Notes under the pieces: model-generated
What the model was told of the DNA's origin: nothing
Seen by the model: only the letters and a program-made list of their open reading frames with translations
Database searches by the model: none
Made by a program: the position numbers and the translations under genes
In this document: positions 17,966 through 26,757 of the stretch, piece after piece
How the letters are laid out: each line of letters starts with the position of its first letter
Position numbering within the stretch: position 1 is the stretch's first letter
DNA from: Arthrobacter sp. AK04
Lineage (GTDB): Bacteria; Actinomycetota; Actinomycetes; Actinomycetales; Micrococcaceae
Length of the DNA: 64,000 nt
Direction: 5' to 3'
Assembly: GCF_021129155.1 (NCBI RefSeq)
Contig: NZ_JAJOMC010000012.1
Coordinates: 1-64,000 of the forward strand

Positions 17966-18243
17966 GGCGGATGGGGCAGGACCGGCGGGTCCGCCGCGGG
18001 CGGGCGAATGACGGGGAGGCCCGATTCGGGGAAAACATGAGACAATGGAGGCCGAGACCCGGTTGGGTCCGTGTATTGAGCGCACATTGGTGAACCCTCC
18101 GGGGAACATAACAGCGGCTCCGGCAGTTGTCTTAACAGACTCTGCAGGCCGTGGTGGCGCTTGGTTTTCATCACGGACTTGACAGGGTCATAGTGGTGTT
18201 GCCCGTATGGTGATTCCACAGACCACCGCTAGAAAGGTTTTCT
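17966..18243 (+). other. Leader and promoter region of sigA
   Basis: A 278-base stretch without a gene, and with the preceding hairpin a gap of 303 bases. It contains a short dyad GACCC-GGTT-GGGTC (about 18055-18068) and an exact TTGACA at 18179-18184. No well-spaced -10 follows (the nearest TAnnnT, TATGGT at 18206, is 21 bases away), so I cannot place the promoter. The sequence AAAGG at 18234-18238 serves as ribosome binding site for the GTG at 18244. Confidence 0.5.
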
Positions 18244-19548
18244 GTGACCCCGTCTTCCACGAAGAAGGACCCCGCCGCCCAGGACGAACTGTCCGCCGAG
18301 GAGAAGCAGGCGGCGACCAACGCCAAGCGTGCGGCTACGCGGGCAGCCAACAAGGCGTCGGCCGGTGCGGCAGCAGCGGACGGCAAGCCCGAGCCCAAGA
18401 AGCGCGGCCCCAAGCCCGGCGCGAAGGCAGCAGCTGCAAAGTCCGCTGCCGGTGACACCGACGACGCAGAAGAAGTCGAGGAAGACCTCGACGACATCGT
18501 CCTCGAAGGACCCGAAGTCATTGAGGAGGACGCCGAGGCCGATCCCGCCAAGGCAGTCGCCGGCTCAGGCAAGGGCTTTGTCTACTCGGACGCTGACGAC
18601 GACGACGCCCCCGTCCAGCAGGTCATGTCCGCCGGAGCCACGGCCGACCCCGTCAAGGACTACCTGAAGCAAATCGGCAAGGTGGCACTGCTCAACGCCG
18701 AGCAGGAAGTGGACCTTGCCCTCCGGATCGAAGCCGGGCTGTTCGCCGAAGAGAAGATCAACGCGGACGACGGTTCCATGGATCCGAAGTACAAGCGCGA
18801 GCTTGAATTCATCATCCATGACGGCAAACGGGCCAAGAACCACCTCCTCGAAGCCAACCTCCGCCTGGTGGTCTCGCTGGCCAAGCGCTACACCGGACGC
18901 GGCATGCTGTTCCTGGACCTGATCCAGGAAGGCAACCTGGGCCTCATCCGTGCGGTGGAGAAGTTCGACTACACCAAGGGCTTCAAATTCTCCACCTACG
19001 CCACCTGGTGGATCCGGCAGGCGATCACCCGCGCCATGGCCGACCAGGCCCGGACTATCCGTATCCCGGTCCACATGGTCGAGGTCATCAATAAGCTGGC
19101 CCGCGTCCAGCGGCAGATGCTCCAGGACCTGGGCCGCGAACCCACGCCCGAAGAGCTGGCGCTCGAGCTGGACATGACGCCTGAGAAGGTTGTCGAGGTC
19201 CAGAAGTACGGCCGTGAGCCCATCTCGCTGCACACGCCGCTTGGCGAGGACGGCGACTCCGAATTCGGGGACCTCATCGAGGATTCCGAGGCCGTCGTGC
19301 CTGCGGACGCCGTGAGCTTCACGCTCCTGCAGGAACAGCTGCACTCGGTCCTGGACACCCTGTCCGAACGCGAAGCCGGGGTTGTGGCCATGCGCTTCGG
19401 CCTGACCGACGGACAGCCGAAGACTTTAGACGAAATCGGCAAGGTCTACGGAGTAACGCGTGAGCGCATCCGCCAGATCGAATCGAAGACGATGTCCAAG
19501 CTCCGCCACCCCTCGCGGTCGCAGGTTCTCCGGGACTACCTCGACTAA
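18244..19548 (+). CDS. sigA: Primary RNA polymerase sigma factor SigA
   Basis: Housekeeping sigma-70 factor, 434 residues. The first 130 or so residues are a Lys/Ala-rich then acidic tail typical of actinobacterial HrdB/SigA. Region 1.2 begins at [11 protein letters not shown], region 2 includes the core-binding and -10 recognition segment ([17 protein letters not shown]), region 3 follows, and region 4.2 has the -35-binding helix-turn-helix ([12 protein letters not shown]). The GTG start at 18244 has AAAGG eight or so bases upstream. A strong terminator follows immediately, so the gene is transcribed alone or from the upstream leader. Confidence 0.98.
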   Translation: MTPSSTKKDPAAQDELSAEEKQAATNAKRAATRAANKASAGAAAADGKPEPKKRGPKPGAKAAAAKSAAGDTDDAEEVEEDLDDIVLEGPEVIEEDAEADPAKAVAGSGKGFVYSDADDDDAPVQQVMSAGATADPVKDYLKQIGKVALLNAEQEVDLALRIEAGLFAEEKINADDGSMDPKYKRELEFIIHDGKRAKNHLLEANLRLVVSLAKRYTGRGMLFLDLIQEGNLGLIRAVEKFDYTKGFKFSTYATWWIRQAITRAMADQARTIRIPVHMVEVINKLARVQRQMLQDLGREPTPEELALELDMTPEKVVEVQKYGREPISLHTPLGEDGDSEFGDLIEDSEAVVPADAVSFTLLQEQLHSVLDTLSEREAGVVAMRFGLTDGQPKTLDEIGKVYGVTRERIRQIESKTMSKLRHPSRSQVLRDYLD

Positions 19549-19564
19549 GAACCAGAACATCTGG

Positions 19565-19622
19565 AAAAGCGGCCTGCCGGCTGCCTGCCCTTCGCGGGTG
19601 CGGCAGCGGGCAGGCCGCTTTT
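19565..19622 (+). terminator. Intrinsic terminator of sigA
   Basis: AAAAGCGGCCTGCC (19565-19578) pairs exactly with GGCAGGCCGCTTTT (19609-19622); the loop holds further short complementary stretches. A run of T follows the stem. Confidence 0.93.
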
Positions 19623-19707
19623 GCGTTCCCGGGAGATGTACGAAGCGGGACCGGTGCCCCTGTCTGGGTCCCGGCGGACGTCCTCCAGGAGGTGGGCTTT
19701 AAACGAA

Positions 19708-19737
19708 TTGGGACCCCACCTTCCGGTGGGGTCCCAA
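19708..19737 (-). terminator. Perfect hairpin after the DUF7455 gene
   Basis: TTGGGACCCCACC (19708-19720) and GGTGGGGTCCCAA (19725-19737) form a perfect 13-bp stem with a four-base loop. On the minus strand it follows the 19751-19972 gene and is succeeded by TCGTTTAAA. Confidence 0.88.
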
Positions 19738-19750
19738 CAGCTTGGGGAAG

Positions 19751-19972
19751 CTAGTCGATTTCTACGGCTGCCTTCTCGTGAAGCTTGCCCGTCTCATCGT
19801 GCCAGCCGGAGCTCAAGGGCTTCAGGGTCGCCTCGACTGCACGGGCGTGGTGGCCGCAGAAGAGCAGCTCACCGCCGGAGGACTCCAATACAACCCGGAC
19901 ATAGGCCTGAGCTCCGCAACGATCGCACCGGTCCAGTGCATTGAGTGTGCGGTCTGCCACTGCTGTTGTCAT
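19751..19972 (-). CDS. Small DUF7455 protein with zinc-ribbon-like cysteines
   Basis: A 73-residue protein conserved next to sigA in Actinobacteria. It carries a CDRCGAQ pair near residue 16 and LLFCGHH near residue 38, which together look like a metal-binding knuckle. Function is unknown; the size and metal site would suit a protein or nucleic-acid binding adaptor, but that is inference. AAGGAGG lies five bases before the ATG at 19972. It is divergent from parE, with 256 bases between the two starts. Confidence 0.85.
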   Translation of the reverse strand: MTTAVADRTLNALDRCDRCGAQAYVRVVLESSGGELLFCGHHARAVEATLKPLSSGWHDETGKLHEKAAVEID

Positions 19973-20228
19973 GTCGGCCTCCTTAGTAGATCAGTACGTC
20001 TATATAACCAGCATTCGTAACAAAACCATCGCAAGGATGGGGCAAGTTCGCTGTGCGCGTATCCGCAATGTTGGCTCAAGAACGTCCAAGCAGCGTTAGG
20101 GGGCGCCGACGTGGCGCGGTCCACACCCTCCTCAAGGTGTGGCAGCCGGACCGCGGGCGCCGCGCCGACTACCCTAGAGGAAGCGACCCCAGCCCGCTGT
20201 CTTACGTCCCTGAAGGAGCTCACCACCA

Positions 20229-22337
20229 GTGGCACCAAGTTCTGATTACACTGCCCGGCACCTGTCTGTACTGGAGGGCCTGGAGGCCGTCCGCAAGCGC
20301 CCGGGCATGTACATCGGTTCCACCGACTCCCGGGGCCTCATGCACTGCCTCTGGGAAATCATCGACAACTCCGTTGACGAGGCACTGGCCGGATTCGGCC
20401 ACGACATCAAGATCATCCTGCACTCGGACAACTCCGTGGAGATCCACGACGACGGCCGCGGCATTCCCATCGACAAGGAACCCAAGACGGGCCTGACGGG
20501 CGTCGAGGTGGTCTTCACCAAGCTGCACGCCGGCGGCAAGTTTGGCGGCGGCTCCTACACAGCCTCAGGCGGGTTGCACGGCGTGGGCGCGTCCGTGGTC
20601 AATGCCCTGTCTTCCCGCCTGGACGTCGAAGTGGACCGGGGCGGGAAAACCTACAAGATGTCCTTCCGCCGCGGCGAACCCGGGCGCTTCAAGGACAACG
20701 GCTCCAAAACGGATCCCGCCGCACCCTTCACCCCGTTCGTTGACGACTCGGTCCTCGACGTCGTGGGCAAGGCCAAGCGCGGCGTCACGGGTACCCGGAT
20801 CCGCTATTGGGCCGACCGGCAGATTTTCACCCCGGATGCGAAGTTCTCCTACGAGGAACTGGCCGCCCGCGCCCGGCAGACCTCCTTCCTGGTTCCCGGC
20901 CTCAAGCTGACGGTGCGGGACGAGCGGAGGGTCCCGGGAACTCCCGGCGAGGCGGGAGCCCACGAAGAGGTGTTCCATCACGACGGCGGCATCTCGGAAT
21001 TCGTCGAGTTCCTCGCCGCCGATCCGGCAGTCACCGATGTGTGGCGGCTGCACGGCTCCGGAAAGTTCAAGGAGACGGTTCCCGTCCTGGATGAGCGCGG
21101 GCACAGCCAGCTTGCCGAGGTGGAGCGGGACTGTGAGGTGGACGTCGCGCTGCGCTGGGGGATCGGTTATGACAGCACGCTCCGCAGTTTCGTCAACATC
21201 ATCTCCACGCCCAAGGGCGGAACCCACCAGTCCGGATTTGAGCAGGCCCTGGTCAAGACCTTCCGCAAAGCCGTGGAAACCAATGCCCGCAAGCTCAAGG
21301 CCGGCAACGACAAGATCGAAAAGGACGACATCTTCGCCGGCCTGACCGCCGTCCTGACCGTACGGCTGGCCGAGCCGCAGTTCGAAGGCCAGACCAAGGA
21401 AATCCTGGGCACATCGGCCGTCCGCGCCATCGTGGCCAAGGTGGTGGAGCGTGAGATCAGCGCCAAGCTCAGCTCCGCGAACCGCAACGACAAGGCCCAG
21501 TCCGCCCTGCTGCTTGAAAAAATCGTCAGCGAGATGAAGTCCCGCATCTCGGCCCGCGTGCACAAGGAAACCCAACGGCGCAAGAACGCCCTGGAAACCT
21601 CCTCCATGCCCACCAAGCTGGCCGACTGCCGCACGGACGACGTCGGACGTTCCGAACTGTTCATCGTGGAAGGCGACTCGGCGCTCGGAACCGCCAAGCT
21701 GGCCAGGTCCTCCGACTTCCAGGCACTGCTGCCCATCCGCGGCAAGATCCTCAATGTCCAGAAGGCGTCCGTGGGGGACATGCTTTCCAACGCCGAGTGC
21801 GCCGCCCTGATCCAGGTGGTGGGGGCCGGATCGGGCCGCAGCTTCGACCTCGCGGCCGCCCGCTACGGCAAGGTCATCCTGATGACTGATGCCGACGTCG
21901 ACGGCGCGCATATCCGCACGCTGCTGCTGACCCTCTTCTTCCGCTACATGCGCCCCATGATCGAGGAGGGCCGCGTCTTCGCCGCGGTCCCTCCGCTGCA
22001 CCGGGTGGAGGTCATCAACCAGGGCCAAAAGGCCAACGAAATGATCTACACCTACTCGGAGGCGGAACTCCACGTCCTGCTGGGCCGGCTGGCGAAGGAG
22101 GGCAAGCGGTACAAAGAGCCCATCCAGCGCTACAAGGGCCTGGGCGAGATGGACGCGGAGCAGCTTGCAGAGACCACCATGGATCCCCGCCACCGGACGC
22201 TGCGGAAGGTGGGCATCGAGAACGCCAAGCAGGCGGAGGAGATCTTCGACCTCCTGATGGGCTCGGACGTTTCCCCGCGCAAGGACTTCATCATTGCCGG
22301 CGCCTCAAGCCTGGACCGGGAGCGCATCGACGCCTGA
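20229..22337 (+). CDS. parE: DNA topoisomerase IV subunit B (GyrB paralogue)
   Basis: ATPase subunit of a type IIA topoisomerase, 702 residues. The GHKL ATP site is complete (EIIDNSVDEA, DDGRGIPID, GGLHGVGASVVNAL), the transducer has the QTK loop (FEGQTK), and the Toprim domain has EGDSALG and DADVDGAHI. The length and lack of a GyrB-type insert favour ParE over GyrB, as does the ParC-like partner at 30848-33364 on the opposite strand. The GTG start at 20229 is preceded by AAGGAG. In Actinobacteria this second enzyme is typical of streptomycetes and Micrococcaceae rather than mycobacteria. Confidence 0.92.
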   Translation: MAPSSDYTARHLSVLEGLEAVRKRPGMYIGSTDSRGLMHCLWEIIDNSVDEALAGFGHDIKIILHSDNSVEIHDDGRGIPIDKEPKTGLTGVEVVFTKLHAGGKFGGGSYTASGGLHGVGASVVNALSSRLDVEVDRGGKTYKMSFRRGEPGRFKDNGSKTDPAAPFTPFVDDSVLDVVGKAKRGVTGTRIRYWADRQIFTPDAKFSYEELAARARQTSFLVPGLKLTVRDERRVPGTPGEAGAHEEVFHHDGGISEFVEFLAADPAVTDVWRLHGSGKFKETVPVLDERGHSQLAEVERDCEVDVALRWGIGYDSTLRSFVNIISTPKGGTHQSGFEQALVKTFRKAVETNARKLKAGNDKIEKDDIFAGLTAVLTVRLAEPQFEGQTKEILGTSAVRAIVAKVVEREISAKLSSANRNDKAQSALLLEKIVSEMKSRISARVHKETQRRKNALETSSMPTKLADCRTDDVGRSELFIVEGDSALGTAKLARSSDFQALLPIRGKILNVQKASVGDMLSNAECAALIQVVGAGSGRSFDLAAARYGKVILMTDADVDGAHIRTLLLTLFFRYMRPMIEEGRVFAAVPPLHRVEVINQGQKANEMIYTYSEAELHVLLGRLAKEGKRYKEPIQRYKGLGEMDAEQLAETTMDPRHRTLRKVGIENAKQAEEIFDLLMGSDVSPRKDFIIAGASSLDRERIDA

Positions 22338-22397
22338 CGGCCGCAGGCGCCAGGACAGGTTTCGGCGCGGGCATGGGCGTCGGCGCCGCAGGGGGAG

Positions 22398-22412
22398 GAC
22401 GACGGCGGGACT
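22398..22412. repeat. Short intergenic repeat, copy 1
   Basis: GACGACGGCGGGACT abuts the stop codon of the M56 gene between convergent genes. The same 15-mer occurs at 56784-56798 beside another convergent stop codon, and its 12-base core CGACGGCGGGAC recurs at 41657-41668. Confidence 0.6.
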
Positions 22413-23404
22413 CAGCCCAGCAGGCCGGGCACCACGAGCAGTGCGGTGGGCAGCGCCAGAAGGAGCACGGATCCCGCCATAACGATGCTGCGGACCGGCG
22501 CCGGCAGTTCGGGCCGGGGCGAGAGCAGCCTGCTGACCCGTGAGGCGGTGGTCCGGGCGGAGTCCGCGCCGGACGTTCCGGCGGCGGCGTCAAGCCCGGA
22601 GAGCGCCAGGCTGGAAACCTCCTGCCGGAGCTCCGCGCCGCCGGTGTTCCCGGCCGAGCCGCTGGCCACAATGGCGATGGCCTTGATCAGCGTGGCCTTG
22701 CTTTCGGTCTTGAGCGCGACGTCGTCGGCCAGCATCTCGATCAGCGAGTTCACGGATTCCTGGGCGAGGCGGGTGGTTGGCAGCCACGGCAATGCCTGCC
22801 GCCAGGCGGCGAAGGCCCACAGCAGCAGGTGGTGGCGCTGGCTCAGGTGGGCGTTCTCATGAATCAGGACCGCACGGAGTTCTGCCGGCTCAAGGGCCGC
22901 CATCAGGCCATCCGAAAGGACAGTCACGGAACGGGCGCCGCCGGGAAGGCAGTACGCCACGGGGGAGTTGTGGCTGATGACCAGGGTTCCCGTGCCCTCA
23001 GCGGACGGCGAGGCCAGCAGGGACAGCAGTTCGCGGTGCCGCCGCCGCTGGCGCTCAATCTTGTAATAGGTCAGCAGGAGCGTGAACACCAGGTGGGCGG
23101 TGAGCAGCGCCGCCGCGGACAGGGCGAAAATATGCCAGAAACCCAGGGCCGTGGTGGGGGCGTTGTACAGCACCATGCCGGCCAGCGCCCGCAGGCCTGC
23201 GATCAGGTTGTCCCCGATCGGCTCCAGGCCGTACACCAGCATCGCGCCGATCATGGACAGCCCGCCGGCCAGCGCTATCGCCTGCCACAAAATCATGGCA
23301 GTGAACGGTGAGCGGGCGGGCCACTGCGCCCGTGAGAGGAGGACAGGCACCGGCCACGCCAGGACTATCGCAAGGACCGCCAGCAGGTACGAGGCCCAGA
23401 ACAT
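22412..23404 (-). CDS. M56 family membrane metalloprotease (BlaR1-type, without a beta-lactam sensor domain)
   Basis: A 330-residue membrane protein with about four hydrophobic segments. The zincin motif HENAH (His182, Glu183, His186) lies in the long cytoplasmic loop and Glu223 in EMLADD is the likely third ligand. In BlaR1/MecR1 this domain leads to cleavage of the paired repressor after a signal. The penicillin-binding sensor domain of BlaR1 is absent, so the input must differ. It is encoded directly after the BlaI-type gene (six bases between stop and start) and likely forms its activator. The C-terminus ends in one more membrane segment. Confidence 0.88.
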   Translation of the reverse strand: MFWASYLLAVLAIVLAWPVPVLLSRAQWPARSPFTAMILWQAIALAGGLSMIGAMLVYGLEPIGDNLIAGLRALAGMVLYNAPTTALGFWHIFALSAAALLTAHLVFTLLLTYYKIERQRRRHRELLSLLASPSAEGTGTLVISHNSPVAYCLPGGARSVTVLSDGLMAALEPAELRAVLIHENAHLSQRHHLLLWAFAAWRQALPWLPTTRLAQESVNSLIEMLADDVALKTESKATLIKAIAIVASGSAGNTGGAELRQEVSSLALSGLDAAAGTSGADSARTTASRVSRLLSPRPELPAPVRSIVMAGSVLLLALPTALLVVPGLLG

Positions 23405-23410
23405 GGTCCG

Positions 23411-23797
23411 CTAGAGGTGGCCAAGCAGTTTGCGCAGAGTCTCGGCTTCGCCCTCGGACACGGACCCGATAAAGCGGGCCAGCACTGCCTCGCGGTCCGG
23501 AGCCGAGCCCAGTACCTCGTGCATCAGCTCGGCGGTGTGGTCCTCGCGGCTCGAAACAGCCTGGTAGCGGTGCGGACGGGTGCCGCGTTCGCGCTCCACC
23601 AGGCCCTTCTTCTCCAGCCGGGACAACACGGTGAGCACGGTGGTCACGGCAAGTTCCTTGCCCTCGTGGCCGGCCGCGCCGCCCTGCCCTGCGGAGGTCT
23701 GCGCGAGCCTGTCGCGCAGGGTGTTGGCTGTGGCTGCTTCCTGGCCCGCCCAGAGCAGATCCATCACTGCCCGTTCCAGTTCACCAAGACTAGCCAT
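23411..23797 (-). CDS. BlaI/MecI/CopY family transcriptional repressor
   Basis: A 128-residue winged-helix repressor. Residues 1-75 have the family layout (LGELERAVMDLLW..., then TVLTVLSRLEKKGLVERE for the recognition helix and wing), and the C-terminal part is a helical dimerisation region. These repressors bind TAC/GTA dyads as dimers and are inactivated by an M56 partner, here encoded next. The ATG at 23797 was chosen by family N-terminus; the frame runs back to 23851. A predicted operator overlaps its own promoter and two more lie at cydA, so autoregulation and control of cytochrome bd are inferred. Confidence 0.92.
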   Translation of the reverse strand: MASLGELERAVMDLLWAGQEAATANTLRDRLAQTSAGQGGAAGHEGKELAVTTVLTVLSRLEKKGLVERERGTRPHRYQAVSSREDHTAELMHEVLGSAPDREAVLARFIGSVSEGEAETLRKLLGHL

Positions 23798-23874
23798 TGC
23801 ACTTTTCCTTTGTTCCCCGCGCCACCGCCGCCCGTGCGGCGGTGACTGCATGCATTGTTTGAACTACAACTTCC

Positions 23875-23903
23875 AATTTACCCGGTTTTCCCGCGACTTT
23901 CTA
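23875..23903 (-). promoter_or_regulatory. Candidate promoter of the blaI-M56 operon
   Basis: On the minus strand TAGAAA (23903-23898), a 17-base spacer, and TAAATT (23880-23875). The -35 hexamer matches TTGACA at four of six positions and lies within operator site 1. Confidence 0.5.
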
Positions 23904-23915
23904 CGTTGGGTAGAA
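23899..23915. promoter_or_regulatory. Candidate BlaI operator, site 1
   Basis: Exact dyad TTCTAC-GTTGG-GTAGAA. It overlaps the predicted -35 of blaI, where bound repressor would block blaI-M56 transcription. Confidence 0.75.
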
Positions 23916-23968
23916 CACGTGGCGTGATGCCGCCCTTGCCTGGCGTGACGGGGGAGTGGAAGCTGGTT

Positions 23969-23998
23969 TTTACACCGCTGCCGACGTTGTTCTACACT
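23969..23998 (+). promoter_or_regulatory. Candidate promoter of the cydABDC operon
   Basis: TTTACA (23969-23974, five of six to TTGACA), an 18-base spacer and TACACT (23993-23998). The -10 lies inside operator site 2. The expected transcription start is near 24005, giving a leader of about 55 bases. Confidence 0.6.
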
Positions 23999-24006
23999 CG
24001 GTAGAA
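23990..24006. promoter_or_regulatory. Candidate BlaI operator, site 2
   Basis: Exact dyad TTCTAC-ACTCG-GTAGAA covering the predicted cydA -10 element and start site. Confidence 0.75.
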
Positions 24007-24013
24007 GTTGGAT

Positions 24014-24030
24014 TTCTACAAAACGTAGAA
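24014..24030. promoter_or_regulatory. Candidate BlaI operator, site 3
   Basis: Exact dyad TTCTAC-AAAAC-GTAGAA, 24 bases centre to centre from site 2 and just downstream of the expected cydA start site. The spacing would allow two dimers to bind side by side. Confidence 0.75.
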
Positions 24031-24060
24031 GATCCGCATCCGCCGACACGAGGGACCGCC

Positions 24061-25674
24061 TTGGACGCTATGGACGCGCTGGAAATCGCACGCTGGCAAT
24101 TCGGTATCACCACCGTCTACCACTTCATGATGGTCCCGCTGACCATTGGCCTTGGCCTGGTTGTCGCAGTCATCCAGACCGCCTGGCACCGCACGGGCAA
24201 CCCCGAATACCTGCGGATGACCAAGTTCTGGGGAAAGCTGTTCCTCATCAACTTCATCATGGGCGTGGCCACCGGCATCGTCCAGGAGTTCCAGTTCGGC
24301 ATGGCCTGGAGCGAATACAGCCGGTTCGTGGGCGACGTCTTCGGTGCGCCCCTTGCCCTGGAAGCGCTGCTGGCCTTCTTCGTCGAATCCACCTTCCTGG
24401 GCCTGTGGATCTTCGGCTGGAAGCAGCTCAAGCCCGGCATCCACCTGGCGTGCCTGTGGATCGCCGTGATCGGGTCAGTCTTCTCCGCGTACTTCATCAT
24501 CGTGGCCAACAGCTGGATGCAGCACCCTGTGGGCGTGGAGATGGTCGACGGCCGGCCGGTCATGACCGATGCGTGGGCCGTCTTCACCAACAACACCGCA
24601 CTCGTCGCCGTTCCGCACACCCTCTTCGGTGCCCTCGCAGTGGCCGGCGGCTTCCTGCTGGGCATCGCCTGGTACCACCTTTGGCGGAGGCGGCGCGACG
24701 GCGTCGACACGGTGGGTGCCGACGGCAAAGTGATCCCGGGGGAAGCGGCGGATATTCCCGGCCGCGACCGCGACGACCACAAAGTCTGGCTCCGGTCCCT
24801 GCGCATCGGCGCAGTGGTGGCCATGATTTCCTTCGCCGGCACCGCCCTCACCGGGGACCTCCAGGGCAAACTGATGTTCGAACAGCAGCCCATGAAGATG
24901 GCCGCAGCGGAAGCCGCCTGCCATGACGGCACCGGCTTCTCCGTCCTGAGCATCGGCAACCTCGGTTCACAGGACTGCGATGACATCGTTGCCCTGATCG
25001 AAGTACCAGGCATCCTCTCCTACCTGGCGAAGGGCGACTTCACCACCGAAGTCCAGGGCGTCAACAGCCTCCTGCCCCAGTACAAGGAGGCCTACGGGAC
25101 CCACCTGCCGGACAACCCCATCTACGGCGAACGCGCCGGCCAGGAAATCGACTACCTTCCCGTCATGGAGGTCACCTACTGGGGCTTCCGGATGATGATC
25201 GGCTTCGGCGGACTCGCCGCCCTGGCAGCCCTCGTGGCCCTGTGGATCACCCGCAACGGGACCGTACCCGAATCCCGGTGGCTCATGCGGCTCGCCGTGT
25301 TCGGCATCCTGGCGCCGTTCGGGGCCAACGCGGCCGGCTGGATCTTCACCGAAATGGGCCGCCAGCCGTTCGTGGTGGCCCCCAACCCCGATCCCAGCGG
25401 CATCGACCAGGTGTTCATGTTCACCGCCGCCGCCGTTTCACCAGGGGTTACTGCGGGAGAGCTGCTGGCCTCGCTGGTCACCCTGACGGCGGTCTACGCA
25501 GTCCTGCTGGTGGTTGAGGTCAAGCTGCTGGTGAAGTACATCCGCGGCGGAGTGGTCTCCGCCATGCCGGAGCTGGTCCACGCGCCTGTTGACGAAAACG
25601 AGGACGCCACCCCCGGATCCGGTGGCCCCGGCGGCGGCAAGCCCGGCGACGACGTCCTGGCCTTCGCCTACTAA
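24061..25674 (+). CDS. cydA: Cytochrome bd ubiquinol/menaquinol oxidase subunit I
   Basis: Catalytic subunit of the high-affinity terminal oxidase; it binds hemes b558, b595 and d and oxidises quinol. The 537-residue protein has about nine membrane segments. The N-terminal RWQFGITTVYHFMMVPLTIG contains the heme ligand His21 (His19 in E. coli), and GRQP marks the quinol-site region. The Q-loop is of the short type found in Gram-positives. A TTG at 24061 has AGGGA five bases upstream and is preferred; the ATG at 24070 is the alternative and is further from that site. It is first in the operon cydA-cydB-cydDC and divergent from the blaI-type gene. Confidence 0.95.
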   Translation: MDAMDALEIARWQFGITTVYHFMMVPLTIGLGLVVAVIQTAWHRTGNPEYLRMTKFWGKLFLINFIMGVATGIVQEFQFGMAWSEYSRFVGDVFGAPLALEALLAFFVESTFLGLWIFGWKQLKPGIHLACLWIAVIGSVFSAYFIIVANSWMQHPVGVEMVDGRPVMTDAWAVFTNNTALVAVPHTLFGALAVAGGFLLGIAWYHLWRRRRDGVDTVGADGKVIPGEAADIPGRDRDDHKVWLRSLRIGAVVAMISFAGTALTGDLQGKLMFEQQPMKMAAAEAACHDGTGFSVLSIGNLGSQDCDDIVALIEVPGILSYLAKGDFTTEVQGVNSLLPQYKEAYGTHLPDNPIYGERAGQEIDYLPVMEVTYWGFRMMIGFGGLAALAALVALWITRNGTVPESRWLMRLAVFGILAPFGANAAGWIFTEMGRQPFVVAPNPDPSGIDQVFMFTAAAVSPGVTAGELLASLVTLTAVYAVLLVVEVKLLVKYIRGGVVSAMPELVHAPVDENEDATPGSGGPGGGKPGDDVLAFAY

Positions 25675-25706
25675 GCCGCGCACGAAAAAGCAGAGGAAAC
25701 AAAGAA

Positions 25707-26756
25707 ATGGAACTGCTGCCAACCGTCTGGTTCATTGCCATTGCGGTGCTGTGGACCGGGTACCTCTTCCTGGAGGGTTTCGACCTCGGCGTCGGAATGC
25801 TCATGAAGCTTTTCGCCCGCAACAACACCGAGCGCCGTGTCCTGCTCAACACCATCGGTCCCGTCTGGGACGGGAACGAGGTATGGCTCCTGACGGCCGG
25901 CGGCGCCACGTTCGCCGCCTTCCCGCTCTGGTACGCCTCCCTGTTTTCGGCCCTCTACCTGCCGCTGCTGGTGGTGCTTGTTGCCCTTATTTTCCGGGCG
26001 GTTGCCTTCGAGTACCGGGGCAAGGTGGACACCGACCAGTGGCGTGCCCGCTGGGACTGGGCCATTGCGCTGGGATCCTTCTTCGCGGCCTTCGGCGTGG
26101 GTGCAGCGCTGGCGCTCACCACCACAGGCCTGCCTTTGAACGCCAATGGCGACCGCGAGGGAGGCCCGCTCGCGTGGTTCAGCGGATACGCCGTGCTCGG
26201 CGGCCTCGCCGTCGTGGGCTTCTCGCTGCTCCACGCCCTGGCTTTCCTGGCACTGAAGACCGACGGCGACGTGCGGCACCGGGCACGGGCCTGGTTCGTG
26301 CGCCTGCTCCCCGTCCTGCTCCTGCCCATCGCAGCCTGGGCGCTCAGCATCCAGTTCCTGGACGGCAAGCCCTGGACCTGGGCCCTTGTCCTGCTGGCTG
26401 TTGCCGCCGCAGCCGCAGCCTGGGTGTGGGCCCGCAGGGGAGCGGAAGGCAAGGCCTTTTCCGCCCTTGGAGCGTTCCTGGCCCTGGGATCGGCGTCGAT
26501 ATTCGCCGCGGTGTTCCCGGTGGTTCTGCCGTCCACCCTCAACGAGGCCTTTGACCTCACCGTTTCCAACGCCTCCTCCTCGGACTACACCCTGGGGCTC
26601 ATGAGCATCGTGGCGGCCTTCGGGCTTCCCCTTGTCATCGCCTACCAGGCCTGGACCTACTGGGTGTTCCGCCGCCGCGTCAGTGCAGCGCACATCCCGG
26701 AGGCCCACAGCTTCCTGCCGGCCATCGCCGCCAGGGCTTTCACAACGAAGGGCTGA
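25707..26756 (+). CDS. cydB: Cytochrome bd oxidase subunit II
   Basis: Second structural subunit of cytochrome bd, 349 residues with about nine membrane segments. The N-terminal WFIAIAVLWTGYLFLEGFDLGVG and the GPVWDGNEVWLL block are diagnostic. It starts 33 bases after cydA, with GAGGAAA upstream of the ATG, and its stop is separated from the cydDC ATG by one base. Confidence 0.96.
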   Translation: MELLPTVWFIAIAVLWTGYLFLEGFDLGVGMLMKLFARNNTERRVLLNTIGPVWDGNEVWLLTAGGATFAAFPLWYASLFSALYLPLLVVLVALIFRAVAFEYRGKVDTDQWRARWDWAIALGSFFAAFGVGAALALTTTGLPLNANGDREGGPLAWFSGYAVLGGLAVVGFSLLHALAFLALKTDGDVRHRARAWFVRLLPVLLLPIAAWALSIQFLDGKPWTWALVLLAVAAAAAAWVWARRGAEGKAFSALGAFLALGSASIFAAVFPVVLPSTLNEAFDLTVSNASSSDYTLGLMSIVAAFGLPLVIAYQAWTYWVFRRRVSAAHIPEAHSFLPAIAARAFTTKG

Positions 26757-26757
26757 C

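Noticed and set aside
18179..18211. TTGACA followed by TATGGT as a sigA promoter
   Set aside because: The spacing between the hexamers is 21 bases, outside the usual 16-19, so the pair is not called as a promoter.
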